Of a stretch of DNA of 43,689 nt, positions 1 to 8,714 are shown one piece after another. Position 1 is the first letter of the stretch. Every line of letters starts with the position of its first letter. The DNA comes from Caldifarciminota bacterium. GTDB lineage: Bacteria; Hydrothermota; Hydrothermia; WGAB01. A program made the position numbers and the translations under genes. The notes below the pieces were generated by a model that was given only the letters and a program-made list of their open reading frames with translations, made no database searches and was not told where the DNA came from. The stretch is taken from positions 1 to 43,689 of the forward strand of contig WFXO01000050.1 in assembly GCA_015490555.1 (NCBI GenBank), in the 5' to 3' direction.

Positions 1-2452
1 CCGCGGAGAGGACCTGACTGATCTCTGGGTGGACACGGGAAAAGATGGAAACTTTTCCGTTCTTGGAACCGATTAGAAGGATCACGTAAGGGCGATCCGA
101 AAAGTCTACCAGAAAGTCGCTGATCCGCTGGATCCCGGCCATCTCTAACCCTTCTACGTGGGATACCACCGCCAGAATGGGGTCCTCTACCAGCGGCTGC
201 TCGCGAATTTGGCGTGCAACGAGATATGCATACCGATCCAGGAGTTCCCGGTAGGTTTTCTGCGTTTCGGCCCACTCTTCTTTGAGTTTGGAGACGCGGG
301 TCAGGACCTGGGATTCCTCACTTCCCAAGGCTTCTGCAATCTCCTGGAGCCGCGTCCGCTTCTCCCGGAGATACTCGAAGGCCCGCTGGCCGGTATAGGC
401 GTCGATCCGTCGGATCCCAGCCGAGGAGGCCTCCTCCTTGACGATCACGAAAAGGCCGATATCCCCCGTCCTGGACACATGGGTCCCACCGCACAGTTCC
501 TTGGAAAAGTCACCGCAAGAGACCACGCGGACCCGGGCTTCATATTTCTCCTCAAAGATCGCCATGGCCCCCATCTCTAACGCCCGTTGATAGTCCATCC
601 ACTGGATCCGGACTTCCAGGTTCTCGCGGATTTTCTCATTGACCAGGTCTTCAACGGCCCGGATTTCTTGCTCGGTCATGGCCGTGGGATGGGAGAAGTC
701 AAAGCGGGTCCGATCCGGTTCCACCAAGGAGCCCTCCTGTCGGACATGTTCGCCCAGGACTTCCCGTAAAGCCGCATGCAGGAGGTGTGTCGCGGTGTGG
801 GCCCGCATGGTAGGCTTCCGCCAGCCAGGGTCGACCCGGAGTTCATACTCGGCCTCTGGATCTATCCGGCTCCCCTGGACGAAACGGCCGATATGGACAT
901 GATCTTTTCCCACCTTCAGGGTATCCTGGACCTCAATCTCGATGCCAGGACCCCGAATGACGCCCCGGTCTCCCTCCTGACCCCCGCTCCGGGCATAAAA
1001 CGGTGTTTCCTCAAAGACCAGATAGACACGACCATTTTGGGTCGCATATTTCGCGATTTTGGAGCGGGCTTCGAGGGTCTCATATCCCACGAATTTTGTG
1101 GCTTTGTAAGCAGGATTGACCACCTGCAACTCGGGGAGTTGGGTCTCTTTCTGGGCCTTCCGGGCCTTCTCGCGCTGCTGTTCCAGATACGCCTCAAACC
1201 CCTCCCAGTCAAACTGAAGCCCGGCCTCTCGTCCCACTTCTTCAATCAAGTCCAGCGGCAAACCGTAGGTGTCGTAGAGTTTGAAAATGACTTCCCCTGC
1301 GAGGATCCCTGTGGTTTTCGCGTCTTCTACCGCCTCTTCCAGCCTGGGCAAGTTTCTCGCCAGGGTCTCCAGAAACCGCTCTTCTTCTCGTTTGACGATG
1401 AGTTCGACTTCGGTTTTACTCTGTTCAAGTTCCGGGTAGGCAGATTTCATGATGTGGACCACCACGGGCACCAGCCGATAGAGGATGGGCTCATGGATGC
1501 CGATTTTCTGGCCGAATCGGTGGGCACGCCGAAGGATCCGACGCAGGACATACCCCCGGCCAAAGTTCGAGGGATAGATGTGATCGGCGATGGCGAACGT
1601 CAACGCCCGGGCATGGTCTGCCAGAACCCGATGCGGCGCGCCCCGCTCATCCGGTTGGTAAGGCACCCCGCTGATCCGCTCGACTTCCTCAATCAGGGGC
1701 ATAAAGAGATCCGTATGGAAATTTGAGTCCACTCCTTGAAGGACGGCCAAGAGACGTTCTAACCCCATCCCCGTATCAATGTTTTTGCTGGGGAGGGGAG
1801 CCAACGTGCCATCCGGCTTCCGCTCAAACTCCATAAAAACCAGGTTCCAGAGTTCGAGGAATCGTTCCCCCTCTTGGCCGGGATTCTGTTGATGGGGATC
1901 AAATTCCGGCCCCAGGTCATAATGAATTTCCGAACTCGGGCCACAGGGCCCCACCTCTCCCATTTCCCAGAAGTTATCCTTTTTGCCCAATCGGAGGATC
2001 CGGTCCTCCGGAACCCCCACCTCCTTCTGCCAGATCTCGTATGCCTCGTCATCTTCCGTATAGACACTCACCCAGAGCCGATCCGGATCCAAACGAAAGA
2101 CTTCCGTCACCAATCCCCACGCCCAGAGGATGGCCTCCCTTTTGAAGTAGTCCCCAAACGAGAAGTTCCCCAGCATTTCGAAGAAGGTGTGGTGCCGGCG
2201 GGTGAAGCCAACATTGTCCAAGTCATTGTGTTTTCCACCGGCCCGGATGCATTTCTGAACAGAGGTGGCCCGGGTGTATGGAGGGGTCCGTTCCCCGAGG
2301 AAGTAGGCCTTGAATTGGTTCATCCCGGCATTCGTAAAGAGGAGAGTAGGGTCTCCGTGGGGCAACAAGGGCGAACTCGGGACCCGGGTGTGCCCGCGAT
2401 CCTCAAAAAAACGCAAAAATGTTTCTCGAACTTTCTGGGCGGTCCATTCCAT
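1..2452 (-). CDS. alaS: Alanyl-tRNA synthetase (3' end outside window)
   Basis: Charges tRNA-Ala with alanine in the cytoplasm and edits mischarged Ser/Gly-tRNA. The frame reads from ATG at 2452 through the left edge without a stop, giving 817 codons of a protein usually near 875 residues, so only the C-terminal tail is missing. The N-terminal class II catalytic core is visible (start MEWTAQKVRETFLRFFEDRG; FTNAGMNQFK; TRRHHTFFEMLGNFSFGDYF). The editing-domain zinc site is intact: HTATH at residues 552-556 and CGGTH at 654-658, equivalent to the HxxxH and CxxxH of known AlaRS. The sequence after that is the coiled linker and DHHA1-type region. The start fits because TTGACT-17-TAAGAT lies directly upstream and predicts a 3-nt leader; there is no Shine-Dalgarno site. 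Several long plus-strand frames across this gene are antisense shadows. Identification is very secure. Confidence 0.97.
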   Translation of the reverse strand, partial: MEWTAQKVRETFLRFFEDRGHTRVPSSPLLPHGDPTLLFTNAGMNQFKAYFLGERTPPYTRATSVQKCIRAGGKHNDLDNVGFTRRHHTFFEMLGNFSFGDYFKREAILWAWGLVTEVFRLDPDRLWVSVYTEDDEAYEIWQKEVGVPEDRILRLGKKDNFWEMGEVGPCGPSSEIHYDLGPEFDPHQQNPGQEGERFLELWNLVFMEFERKPDGTLAPLPSKNIDTGMGLERLLAVLQGVDSNFHTDLFMPLIEEVERISGVPYQPDERGAPHRVLADHARALTFAIADHIYPSNFGRGYVLRRILRRAHRFGQKIGIHEPILYRLVPVVVHIMKSAYPELEQSKTEVELIVKREEERFLETLARNLPRLEEAVEDAKTTGILAGEVIFKLYDTYGLPLDLIEEVGREAGLQFDWEGFEAYLEQQREKARKAQKETQLPELQVVNPAYKATKFVGYETLEARSKIAKYATQNGRVYLVFEETPFYARSGGQEGDRGVIRGPGIEIEVQDTLKVGKDHVHIGRFVQGSRIDPEAEYELRVDPGWRKPTMRAHTATHLLHAALREVLGEHVRQEGSLVEPDRTRFDFSHPTAMTEQEIRAVEDLVNEKIRENLEVRIQWMDYQRALEMGAMAIFEEKYEARVRVVSCGDFSKELCGGTHVSRTGDIGLFVIVKEEASSAGIRRIDAYTGQRAFEYLREKRTRLQEIAEALGSEESQVLTRVSKLKEEWAETQKTYRELLDRYAYLVARQIREQPLVEDPILAVVSHVEGLEMAGIQRISDFLVDFSDRPYVILLIGSKNGKVSIFSRVHPEISQVLSA

Positions 2453-2461
2453 GGTCGCAAA

Positions 2462-2490
2462 ATCTTAACTCCTGTCTTGCAAACAGTCAA
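2462..2490 (-). promoter_or_regulatory. alaS promoter, nearly leaderless
   Basis: On the minus strand TTGACT (2490-2485), a 17-bp spacer, then TAAGAT (2467-2462). The predicted transcription start at 2455 is 3 nt before the ATG, and no ribosome binding site fits in between. Confidence 0.8.
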
Positions 2491-2492
2491 CA

Positions 2493-2561
2493 TCCCAAAC
2501 CAGAAATGGCCTTCAGGGGGTGCTGCTGGACACGCCGGCTCCCTCGGGACCGGGGTTGTGG
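2493..2561. other. Gap between IF2B-like gene and alaS promoter
   Basis: It contains an imperfect inverted repeat at 2535-2553 (CCGG and TCCC pairing across a short loop) with no T-tract. I see no clear terminator or gene. Confidence 0.35.
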
Positions 2562-3464
2562 TTAGGTGAGTTCGGTCCCGATCATACTTTCCAGGACCGG
2601 GTGAATCTGAATCGGTTTCAGGAGTTCATGGACAGCGGAAGGGTACGTGATCCCTTTTTCGGTGATCAGTGCGGTGACCCACTGCCAGGGAGTTTCGTCA
2701 AATAAAGGGGCCACCCACCGAAGGGACGATAAAGCCTCCGGTTTTTCTACTTCTGCGTCCTCCGTCCGATAGAAGGGATAGAGATCTTCCGGAAGTCCCT
2801 TGTAGGTCGTTGTCAACACATACACGGGGATTCCCTGTTCGTGGGCCCAACTGGCCAGGATCTGGGTTCCCACTTTGTTGACGAATCCCTGAAGAAAGAA
2901 AGCATCCGCTCCAACGACCAGACATTGGGCCTGCCCTGCCACCGAGGGGACTCCCAAATCAGCGACCACCGTCACCTGGAGTTCATGACGATGAAGTTCC
3001 TGGGCCAGGGTCAGACCTTCCCGACCCGGATAGGATTCGGTACAAAAGACGTGTTGAGGGCGACGCCGAAGCAGGAATTGGAACACCGTTGAACTATACG
3101 AATGGGTGAGAACCTGTTGGAACCGTCCCAGCGCACCCACGGCATTGGCGACCGCTTTTTCCTCGGCTGCTTGCACGGCGTTTTGTAGTTCTTGAATCTT
3201 GGCTTCAAATTCCATGAGATTGCCATCGGATGCATCCCACAGGAAATTTAAGTCGTTCGCCAGACGGATGAGGGGGGCCATGGAGGGGCGGGTGCGGAGG
3301 AGTTGCAAGGTAAAACCTCGAAGTTTGATGTACCGTTGCGGGCCCGGTAGGGGGAGTAAATCCTGGATGAAGACTTGAACGGCCTGAAAAGCGGTCTGTA
3401 AAAGATGGGAAGCCCCGTGCTCCCGATCTTCCGCAATCGTCTGTAAGATCTCCTCAGCGGTCAT
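2562..3464 (-). CDS. eIF2B alpha/beta/delta-like sugar-phosphate isomerase
   Basis: A 300-aa member of the IF2B-like family, which contains ribose-1,5-bisphosphate isomerase, methylthioribose-1-phosphate isomerase and eukaryotic eIF2B subunits. The N-terminal third is helical. The C-terminal Rossmann-like half has the family signatures TESYPGREG (about residue 142), GADAFFLQGFVNKVGT (about 187-202) and PLFDETPWQWVTALITEKG near the end. The MtnA-specific N-terminus is not evident, so an R15P-isomerase-like role in nucleoside or pentose-phosphate turnover is more likely. No RuBisCO or AMP phosphorylase lies nearby to prove the pathway. The gene is divergent from cinA with only 17 bp between the two start codons. 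TATTAT at 3476-3471 puts +1 exactly on the ATG (3464), suggesting a leaderless mRNA. The family is secure; the substrate is not. Confidence 0.85.
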   Translation of the reverse strand: MTAEEILQTIAEDREHGASHLLQTAFQAVQVFIQDLLPLPGPQRYIKLRGFTLQLLRTRPSMAPLIRLANDLNFLWDASDGNLMEFEAKIQELQNAVQAAEEKAVANAVGALGRFQQVLTHSYSSTVFQFLLRRRPQHVFCTESYPGREGLTLAQELHRHELQVTVVADLGVPSVAGQAQCLVVGADAFFLQGFVNKVGTQILASWAHEQGIPVYVLTTTYKGLPEDLYPFYRTEDAEVEKPEALSSLRWVAPLFDETPWQWVTALITEKGITYPSAVHELLKPIQIHPVLESMIGTELT

Positions 3465-3468
3465 TTCA

Positions 3469-3477
3469 TTATAATAA
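3469..3477. promoter_or_regulatory. Shared bidirectional -10 element between IF2B-like gene and cinA
   Basis: The 9-mer TTATAATAA reads as TATAAT on the plus strand (3470-3475, predicted +1 at 3482, the A of the cinA ATG). It reads as TATTAT on the minus strand (3476-3471, predicted +1 at 3464, the A of the IF2B-like ATG). Matching -35 hexamers are weak and would lie inside the opposite gene. The same 9-mer occurs at 20324-20332. Confidence 0.6.
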
Positions 3478-3481
3478 AGCC

Positions 3482-4285
3482 ATGAGGGTTGGAATCCTGA
3501 CCATCGGGCGGGAGTTGTTGATTGGCCGAACCCTGGATACCCATAGCCAATGGCTCGCCCAACGGCTGATCCCTTACGGCTTCACGCCCATCCGATTCGT
3601 CACCGTAGACGACCATCCAGATGAAATTGCACAGGCCATCCACTGGCTCCGATCCGCGGAGGTTGAGATTATTTTGACCACAGGTGGCCTGGGGCCGACC
3701 GAGGACGACGTCACCCTGGCAGCCATTGCACTGGCCTTGGGCAAGCGCCTGGTCCTCCACGAAGAGGCGTTACGCTGGGTCCAGGACCGTTACCTGGCAC
3801 TTTACGAGGAGGGATATGTGGATTCCCCGGAACTGACCGAAGAGCGAAAGAAAATGGCCTTATTCCCGGAAGGAGCCCAAATCATTCCCAACGAGGTGGG
3901 TGTGGCCCCGGGCGCCATCGTCGCAATGCCCGGCGGATGGATCATCGCATTGCCAGGGGTTCCACGCGAAATGCATCCCATGTTCGAAAACTCTGTGTTG
4001 CCTATGCTCTTAGAGACCTACCAGGATCGTTTGGAACCCGTCGAAACCCGGGTTTTCCTCACGGGCGTCCAGGATGAGTCCCAAATTGAGCTACGTCTCA
4101 AGGCCCTCCGCGAGGCCTTCCCTGAGTTTTATTTCAAGTCCAAGGCTGAACGATTTGGGGAAGGTGTGGATATTCCGGTCGAGATCATGGGGCTTCAGAA
4201 AGTCTGGGCAGCCCAGGAAGAAACCCTTACTCAGGAACTTCGACACCGGTTCCCCGCTGGACGCTGGGTTCAACCCGAGTCCTGA
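3482..4285 (+). CDS. cinA: CinA-like molybdopterin-binding-domain protein, short form
   Basis: A 267-aa protein with the MoaB/MogA-like (MoCF) fold of CinA. Motifs in order: MRVGILTIGRELLIGRTLDT at the N-terminus, TTGGLGPTEDDVT (about residues 66-78), PNEVGVAPGAIV (about 138-149) and ALPGVPREMHP (about 158-168). CinA-family MoCF domains are linked to nucleotide pyrophosphatase or NMN metabolism, usually with a C-terminal PncC deamidase domain. That domain is absent here, as in archaeal-type short CinA proteins, so the function is uncertain. The ATG directly follows a TATAAT box, with predicted +1 on the A of ATG, and there is no ribosome binding site. The 3' end overlaps the convergent TPR gene by 16 bp. 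Confidence 0.88.
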   Translation: MRVGILTIGRELLIGRTLDTHSQWLAQRLIPYGFTPIRFVTVDDHPDEIAQAIHWLRSAEVEIILTTGGLGPTEDDVTLAAIALALGKRLVLHEEALRWVQDRYLALYEEGYVDSPELTEERKKMALFPEGAQIIPNEVGVAPGAIVAMPGGWIIALPGVPREMHPMFENSVLPMLLETYQDRLEPVETRVFLTGVQDESQIELRLKALREAFPEFYFKSKAERFGEGVDIPVEIMGLQKVWAAQEETLTQELRHRFPAGRWVQPES

Positions 4286-7200
4286 CCTGAAGAGGGGGAG
4301 AGTCTCTTGAGTTGTTCGTATTCCTGTCGGAGTTGGCGGCGAAGAGGGTCCCCGGAGGGAAGGGTCCGCAGTAAGATTTGATACAGGGCTTTGGCTCTCT
4401 CAATTCGGCCGAGTGCGACCCAAAGTTTCGCTGCTTCGGCCTGAGCGGTGGTCACCCATTGCCCGGCGTCTGGATGAAACAGGTAAAGACGGCGGTAATG
4501 CTGGAGGGCCTCCTCTAAGTTCCCAGTCTGTGCCGCTGCCTGCCCAAGCCAGTACTGCAACTCTGCTTCCTGCGCGGTCTCTCGGAGTTCACCTTCTAAA
4601 GATTCGAGCACGGCCTTTGCCTCTTCAGGCTGGGCGAGGTCCAGCAAGAGCAAGCCTAAGGAGTATTGAGCATCGAGCGCATCTTCGGTCTCTGGGTAGT
4701 CCTGGATCAGGCGTTCATAGGCCCGGCGGGCACCTTCGAGGTCCTTGAGCCGCTTCTGACAGACGGCCAGGTTATAGAGGGCTCGAGTCCGCAGGCTTGG
4801 GTCGTTCTGGACGAGGTCCAGGGACATCTGGTAGTATTCCCGTGCCTCTTTATACCGTCCTTCCTGGAAAAAGATGGAGGCCAGTTTGAAGGCGGCGTAC
4901 CCGCGGGTCTCTGGGTCCCCCCATTGGATCGTTTTGAAGAACAAAGACTTCGCGGAGTCTAATTCTCCGGCCTTCATGAACGAGAGGCCCAGACGATATT
5001 GGAGTTTGGCTCGTTGGATGGGGTCCTGGATCTGTGATAAGAGTGTTGTTGCCAGACCCAGTTGACCTCGGGTGATCCATAATTCTGCCCGAATCCGTGT
5101 GAAGAAATCCGGACTTGCCCATCCTTTCCCGACAAGGATATTGACGAGGTTTCGTGCACGGAGGGTATCGCCGGACTCTTCCAGGAGACGGAGATAAGCC
5201 TCCACAAGGGTGGTGTCCATGGGAATCGGGATCCCTTCGAGGGCTTGGAGGTCCCGGTTTTGAAGGGCGAGGACAAACTGGACGCGAGGCTCGTCTTCCA
5301 CATAGCGCCGAGCCCAGGTGAGTTGGTTTAAAGCAAGGAGTGCACGGGCTCGAAGCCGACGGGCCTCCGGAGTGTTCGGCTGGTATGCCCATTTGAGGGC
5401 CTGCCAGGGATCTTGAGGGAGCCACGCCTCCGCCAGGGCTTGAACCACATCCGGGGTCGGGCCGTATGCCTGGACAGTACGTTCGGCGACCGGGATCAGG
5501 TCTTCCCATTGCCCCAAGCGCTGGAGGGCAAGGACCTCCAGGCGGCGAGCCTCTCGGTCCAGGGCAAAGCCCGGTTTCTGGACCCTTTGGACCAACGGCA
5601 GAACCAAATTGGGCTGATCCCTTTGCCAGAGAGTCTCCGCCAACGCAAGCACATCGTCCGGCCGTTGGAAGTCGAGGTATCGGTAGGCAGAGTCAATTTG
5701 TCCGGCGGCAAGATAGACGCGAAAAACCAGGTGGGAATCGGCAGCCATTTCCGGATCCTGACGGAGCAACGTTAAGGCATGGTCCGCCTGGTGTGTTTCG
5801 ATGAGCCATTGGACATATTGGATACGCTGGTCGGAGGTCAAGAGAGTGGGGTCAATGGTGGGAAGGCTCATGGGGGCGATCCAACGGAAGGCCATGGCTC
5901 TTGTCCAAGGGTCTGTGACCCCCGCCTGGATCAATGCACGGACGGAGTCCAGAAAAACGGAATCCCCCTCTTCCTGGAAGGCCTGGAGGTAAGCCTGAGC
6001 CAGGTAGCCCCGAATTGCCCCATCCCGGGGTGTCTCTTTCAAGAGGTTGATTACCAGCCGGTATTGGCCAGCATCCAGAAGTTCCTCAAGCCCCACAAAG
6101 AGAGGAAGCCCCTTCGCAATCTCCAGAAGTAGATTCTGGATTTGAGACGGAGATGCGGGCTTCCGGACCGGTAACCCGATCTCCCTCAGGCTGGCTTCCA
6201 CTTCTTGCGCAAGGGGTGTGTTGCCTTGCCCTGTCAAAGAGAGGTCCGCAAGAAGGGCTTGTCCAATTTGTTCTTTGGGGACCCAGTCGGTGCCCTGGCC
6301 CGGATCCTTCCAGAGGTCTTCCCAAATTTCTAATCCTTCCTGGTGCAATCCGTCTCGGTCCAGAGCCTGAGCGAGGGTGAAGGAGAGACGGCGTGAGACC
6401 CTCCCCTTCTGCCATCGTTTCCAGGCTTCGAGAGGTCGGCCACTCTGGAGCAGTGCCTGGACCCAAAGATCCGAGAATTCCTGAGAAGTTCCTAAAGAGT
6501 CCAGGATATGGAGGGCTTGTTCCGTCGCACCGATCTGGAGCAAGGCTCGACTTCGAAGGCGGGGGTCCTTCAGATGTTGCACCGCGGAGGCGAGGAGTGT
6601 GGTATCCTGGAGCAGGAGACCTGCCTGGACTTTCAATGGGGCAAAGGGGGTTCCCGTATCCGGCAAGAGTGGGGCGATGGACTCCAAAACGGAGACATCG
6701 CGGAGATTCAGGGCAAGGCGACAGAGCAGGGCGCGGCTCTTCAGATCGTCGGTTTCTAAGAGGAGGGCATAGGCCGATGCGGTGTCTCCACGGGCCAAAA
6801 GGGCTTGGGCGTGTAGTCTTTTTGCTTCAGGGACATCAGATCGCTGGCTGAGGACCTGCGCACGGGCAGGATTCCCGGTTTTCAGGTAGAGTTGAGCGAT
6901 CTGGAGTTGGTAGGTGGCATGTTTGGAGGGAGTATCGGCAGCCAGGATCTTCCAGGCGCGCAATGCCTTCGAAAGATTCCCGGAGGCTTCGAAGAGTTGG
7001 GCTACCTGGAGAAGGTGGTTGACTCGGCCGGGATCGCGAGGGAACTCAAGGGCCAGGCGGAGGTAGGCCTCGGCACGGTCCGAATCCGGGCCCACGTGCG
7101 TCAGGAGTTGGAGGGCCTGTTTCCGGATCTCCTCCGATGCCCGGAGGAGTTTTTTCAAGTTCTGGATGGCCTGATGGGTATCCCCCTGAACGATCTGGAG

Positions 7201-7401
7201 TTCCGCGAGTCCCAGTTGTGCATATTGAGCCCAGATTGTTTGTGGATAGCGTGCTTGAATGGTTTGATAAAGGATCTCTGCGTCTTGCCACTTCCCCTGG
7301 TCTTTCAGGCTCTGGGCCAGATCCAGGAGATCCTGTTGTGCATGGAGAATGCCGGTGAGCAGGGAAGTAAACAAAAACAGGGTTGTCCAGGTCCTGGCCA
7401 T
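4270..7401 (-). CDS. Large exported TPR-repeat protein
   Basis: A 1043-aa protein that starts with a signal peptide (MARTWTTLFLFTSLLTGILH, then AQQD) and continues as tetratricopeptide-like helical repeats to the end. Repeat units are clearest at both ends, for example GKWQDAEILYQTIQARYPQ near residue 36 and AFKLASIFFQEGRYKEAREY, QKRLKDLEGARRAYERLIQD and ALGRIERAKALYQILLRTLP towards the C-terminus. The middle is a degenerate solenoid rich in A, L and Q. No catalytic domain was seen. Such proteins often scaffold envelope complexes or act in gliding or secretion; the specific role is unknown. Expected location is periplasm or outer-membrane inner face. The start is fixed by TTGACC-17-TAAAAT, predicting a 1-nt leader. 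Confidence 0.85.
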   Translation of the reverse strand: MARTWTTLFLFTSLLTGILHAQQDLLDLAQSLKDQGKWQDAEILYQTIQARYPQTIWAQYAQLGLAELQIVQGDTHQAIQNLKKLLRASEEIRKQALQLLTHVGPDSDRAEAYLRLALEFPRDPGRVNHLLQVAQLFEASGNLSKALRAWKILAADTPSKHATYQLQIAQLYLKTGNPARAQVLSQRSDVPEAKRLHAQALLARGDTASAYALLLETDDLKSRALLCRLALNLRDVSVLESIAPLLPDTGTPFAPLKVQAGLLLQDTTLLASAVQHLKDPRLRSRALLQIGATEQALHILDSLGTSQEFSDLWVQALLQSGRPLEAWKRWQKGRVSRRLSFTLAQALDRDGLHQEGLEIWEDLWKDPGQGTDWVPKEQIGQALLADLSLTGQGNTPLAQEVEASLREIGLPVRKPASPSQIQNLLLEIAKGLPLFVGLEELLDAGQYRLVINLLKETPRDGAIRGYLAQAYLQAFQEEGDSVFLDSVRALIQAGVTDPWTRAMAFRWIAPMSLPTIDPTLLTSDQRIQYVQWLIETHQADHALTLLRQDPEMAADSHLVFRVYLAAGQIDSAYRYLDFQRPDDVLALAETLWQRDQPNLVLPLVQRVQKPGFALDREARRLEVLALQRLGQWEDLIPVAERTVQAYGPTPDVVQALAEAWLPQDPWQALKWAYQPNTPEARRLRARALLALNQLTWARRYVEDEPRVQFVLALQNRDLQALEGIPIPMDTTLVEAYLRLLEESGDTLRARNLVNILVGKGWASPDFFTRIRAELWITRGQLGLATTLLSQIQDPIQRAKLQYRLGLSFMKAGELDSAKSLFFKTIQWGDPETRGYAAFKLASIFFQEGRYKEAREYYQMSLDLVQNDPSLRTRALYNLAVCQKRLKDLEGARRAYERLIQDYPETEDALDAQYSLGLLLLDLAQPEEAKAVLESLEGELRETAQEAELQYWLGQAAAQTGNLEEALQHYRRLYLFHPDAGQWVTTAQAEAAKLWVALGRIERAKALYQILLRTLPSGDPLRRQLRQEYEQLKRLSPSSGQDSG

Positions 7402-7408
7402 GCCCAGG

Positions 7409-7437
7409 ATTTTACGTCACCGGGAAGAAAGGGTCAA
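7409..7437 (-). promoter_or_regulatory. Promoter of TPR gene, leaderless
   Basis: On the minus strand TTGACC (7437-7432), 17-bp spacer, TAAAAT (7414-7409). Predicted +1 is 7402, one base before the ATG at 7401. Confidence 0.82.
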
Positions 7438-7459
7438 ACCATGGAGGGCCATCGGATCA

Positions 7460-7488
7460 TTGCATGTCGGAAATCCCACATATAAAAT
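7460..7488 (+). promoter_or_regulatory. ispDF promoter, leaderless
   Basis: TTGCAT (7460-7465), 17-bp spacer, TAAAAT (7483-7488). Predicted +1 is 7495, the A of the ispDF ATG. An overlapping TATAAA at 7481-7486 would give a 2-nt leader. Confidence 0.75.
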
Positions 7489-7494
7489 TGGCCT

Positions 7495-8637
7495 ATGCGA
7501 GTTTCTGCGGTGATTGTCGCGGCGGGTCGGGGCGAGCGATTTGGGGCCTTCAAACAGGTCAGCCCGTTGCTTGGAATCCCCGTATTGGAGCATACCTTGG
7601 CCCGTTTTCAGGTCCACCCTTCGGTCGATGAGATTGTTGTTGTGTTGCATCCCGAACTGATGGACCAAGCGGATCAGTGGACTCGTACATTCTCGAAGAT
7701 CCGTATTGTGGTCCCCGGGGCGGAGACCCGTTCGGCCTCTGTGTTGCGGGGGATTCAGGAAAGCCGTGGGGAGTGGCTTCTGGTTCACGACGGGGTCCGT
7801 CCCTTGGTCTCGACTTCTTTGATTCATCGGGTGGTCGGTGCCCTTCGTCATCATCCGGTGGTGGTTCCGGTGGTCCCTTTGCGGGACACCGTGAAGCGAC
7901 GAAGTGACGATCAAGTCTATGGCGAATTGGACCGCAAGCAGTGGGTCATGGTCCAGACCCCCCAGGGCGTTCATCGTGAGGTGATCCTTCGAGCCTATGA
8001 GGTCCTGGGGGAGAAGGCCTGGGTGCAACCGGATGAGTCCACCTTGGTCGAACAGGCGTTGGGGATTCGGGCCCATGCGGTTCCTGGAGATCCACGAAAC
8101 CTCAAAATTACCTATCCGGAGGATCTCCACATGGCCGAACAGATCCTTCTCCAAGGGATTCGGGTGGGATTTGGGACGGATCTTCATCGGCTCGTCCCAG
8201 GCCGACCTCTGGTGATTTGCGGGGTGACGATTCCCTTTGAGCAAGGTCCCCTGGGGCATTCTGACGGAGACGTCGGGATCCATGCCCTGATAGATGCCCT
8301 CTTAGGAGCCACAGCCTTAGGGGATATCGGCCAATGGTTTCCGGATACCGACCCGGCATACAAAGACGTGGCCAGTACCGATCTCCTTCAAAGCGTCTAC
8401 GAGGCCATCCAGAAAAAGGGGTTTCGGATCCTCCATGTCGATCTGACCATTGTCTTGGAACGTCCAAAGATTGCACCCTATGCGGACGCAATGCGGGCGG
8501 TCCTTTCGGACATCCTGAAACTCTCTAAAGCGCGGATTTCTATCAAGGCCAAGACCTCAGAGGGGGTGGGGCCTGTGGGCCGGGGAGAGGCTATCCAGGC
8601 CTTTGCCACGGTCACCCTCCTCGGGTTCGACCTCTAA
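7495..8637 (+). CDS. ispDF: Bifunctional IspD-IspF (MEP pathway)
   Basis: A 380-aa fusion of two non-consecutive enzymes of the methylerythritol-phosphate route to IPP/DMAPP. The N-terminal IspD domain (about 1-220) makes CDP-ME from MEP and CTP, and shows the nucleotidyltransferase loop VIVAAGRGERFG (residues 7-18), LVHDGVRP and VVPLRDTVKR. The IspF domain (about 223-380) makes MEcPP and has the metal ligands FGTDLH (D229, H231), GHSDGDVGIHALIDALLGA, and a C-terminal IKAKTSEGVGPVGRGEAI. Both active sites look intact. IspDF fusions are known in several bacterial groups. The gene is monocistronic by layout, with a promoter that predicts a transcript beginning on the ATG. Confidence 0.96.
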   Translation: MRVSAVIVAAGRGERFGAFKQVSPLLGIPVLEHTLARFQVHPSVDEIVVVLHPELMDQADQWTRTFSKIRIVVPGAETRSASVLRGIQESRGEWLLVHDGVRPLVSTSLIHRVVGALRHHPVVVPVVPLRDTVKRRSDDQVYGELDRKQWVMVQTPQGVHREVILRAYEVLGEKAWVQPDESTLVEQALGIRAHAVPGDPRNLKITYPEDLHMAEQILLQGIRVGFGTDLHRLVPGRPLVICGVTIPFEQGPLGHSDGDVGIHALIDALLGATALGDIGQWFPDTDPAYKDVASTDLLQSVYEAIQKKGFRILHVDLTIVLERPKIAPYADAMRAVLSDILKLSKARISIKAKTSEGVGPVGRGEAIQAFATVTLLGFDL

Positions 8638-8678
8638 ATCTCGCTCAACAAGTCTTTCTGGGACACAAACTTTTCATA

Positions 8679-8707
8679 TTGACTTAGCCGAATTCTCCCC
8701 GTAAGAT
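8679..8707 (+). promoter_or_regulatory. Promoter of ACT-protein/fbp/atpA operon, leaderless
   Basis: TTGACT (8679-8684), 17-bp spacer, TAAGAT (8702-8707). Predicted +1 is 8714, one base before the ATG at 8715. No ribosome binding site precedes the start. Confidence 0.82.
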
Positions 8708-8714
8708 TTGCCGC

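Noticed and set aside
776-1726. Plus-strand open frame of 316 codons and its neighbours (158-580, 587-769, 1874-2569)
   Set aside because: They lie antisense to alaS, which has all AlaRS motifs in the opposite strand. The frames have no recognisable domain, promoter or ribosome binding site.
2562-3464. Methylthioribose-1-phosphate isomerase (MtnA) for the IF2B-like protein
   Set aside because: The MtnA N-terminal region is not evident and no methionine-salvage gene is nearby; a broader family call is safer.
7417-8283. Minus-strand open frame of 288 codons
   Set aside because: Antisense to ispDF and crossing two back-to-back promoters; no domain seen.
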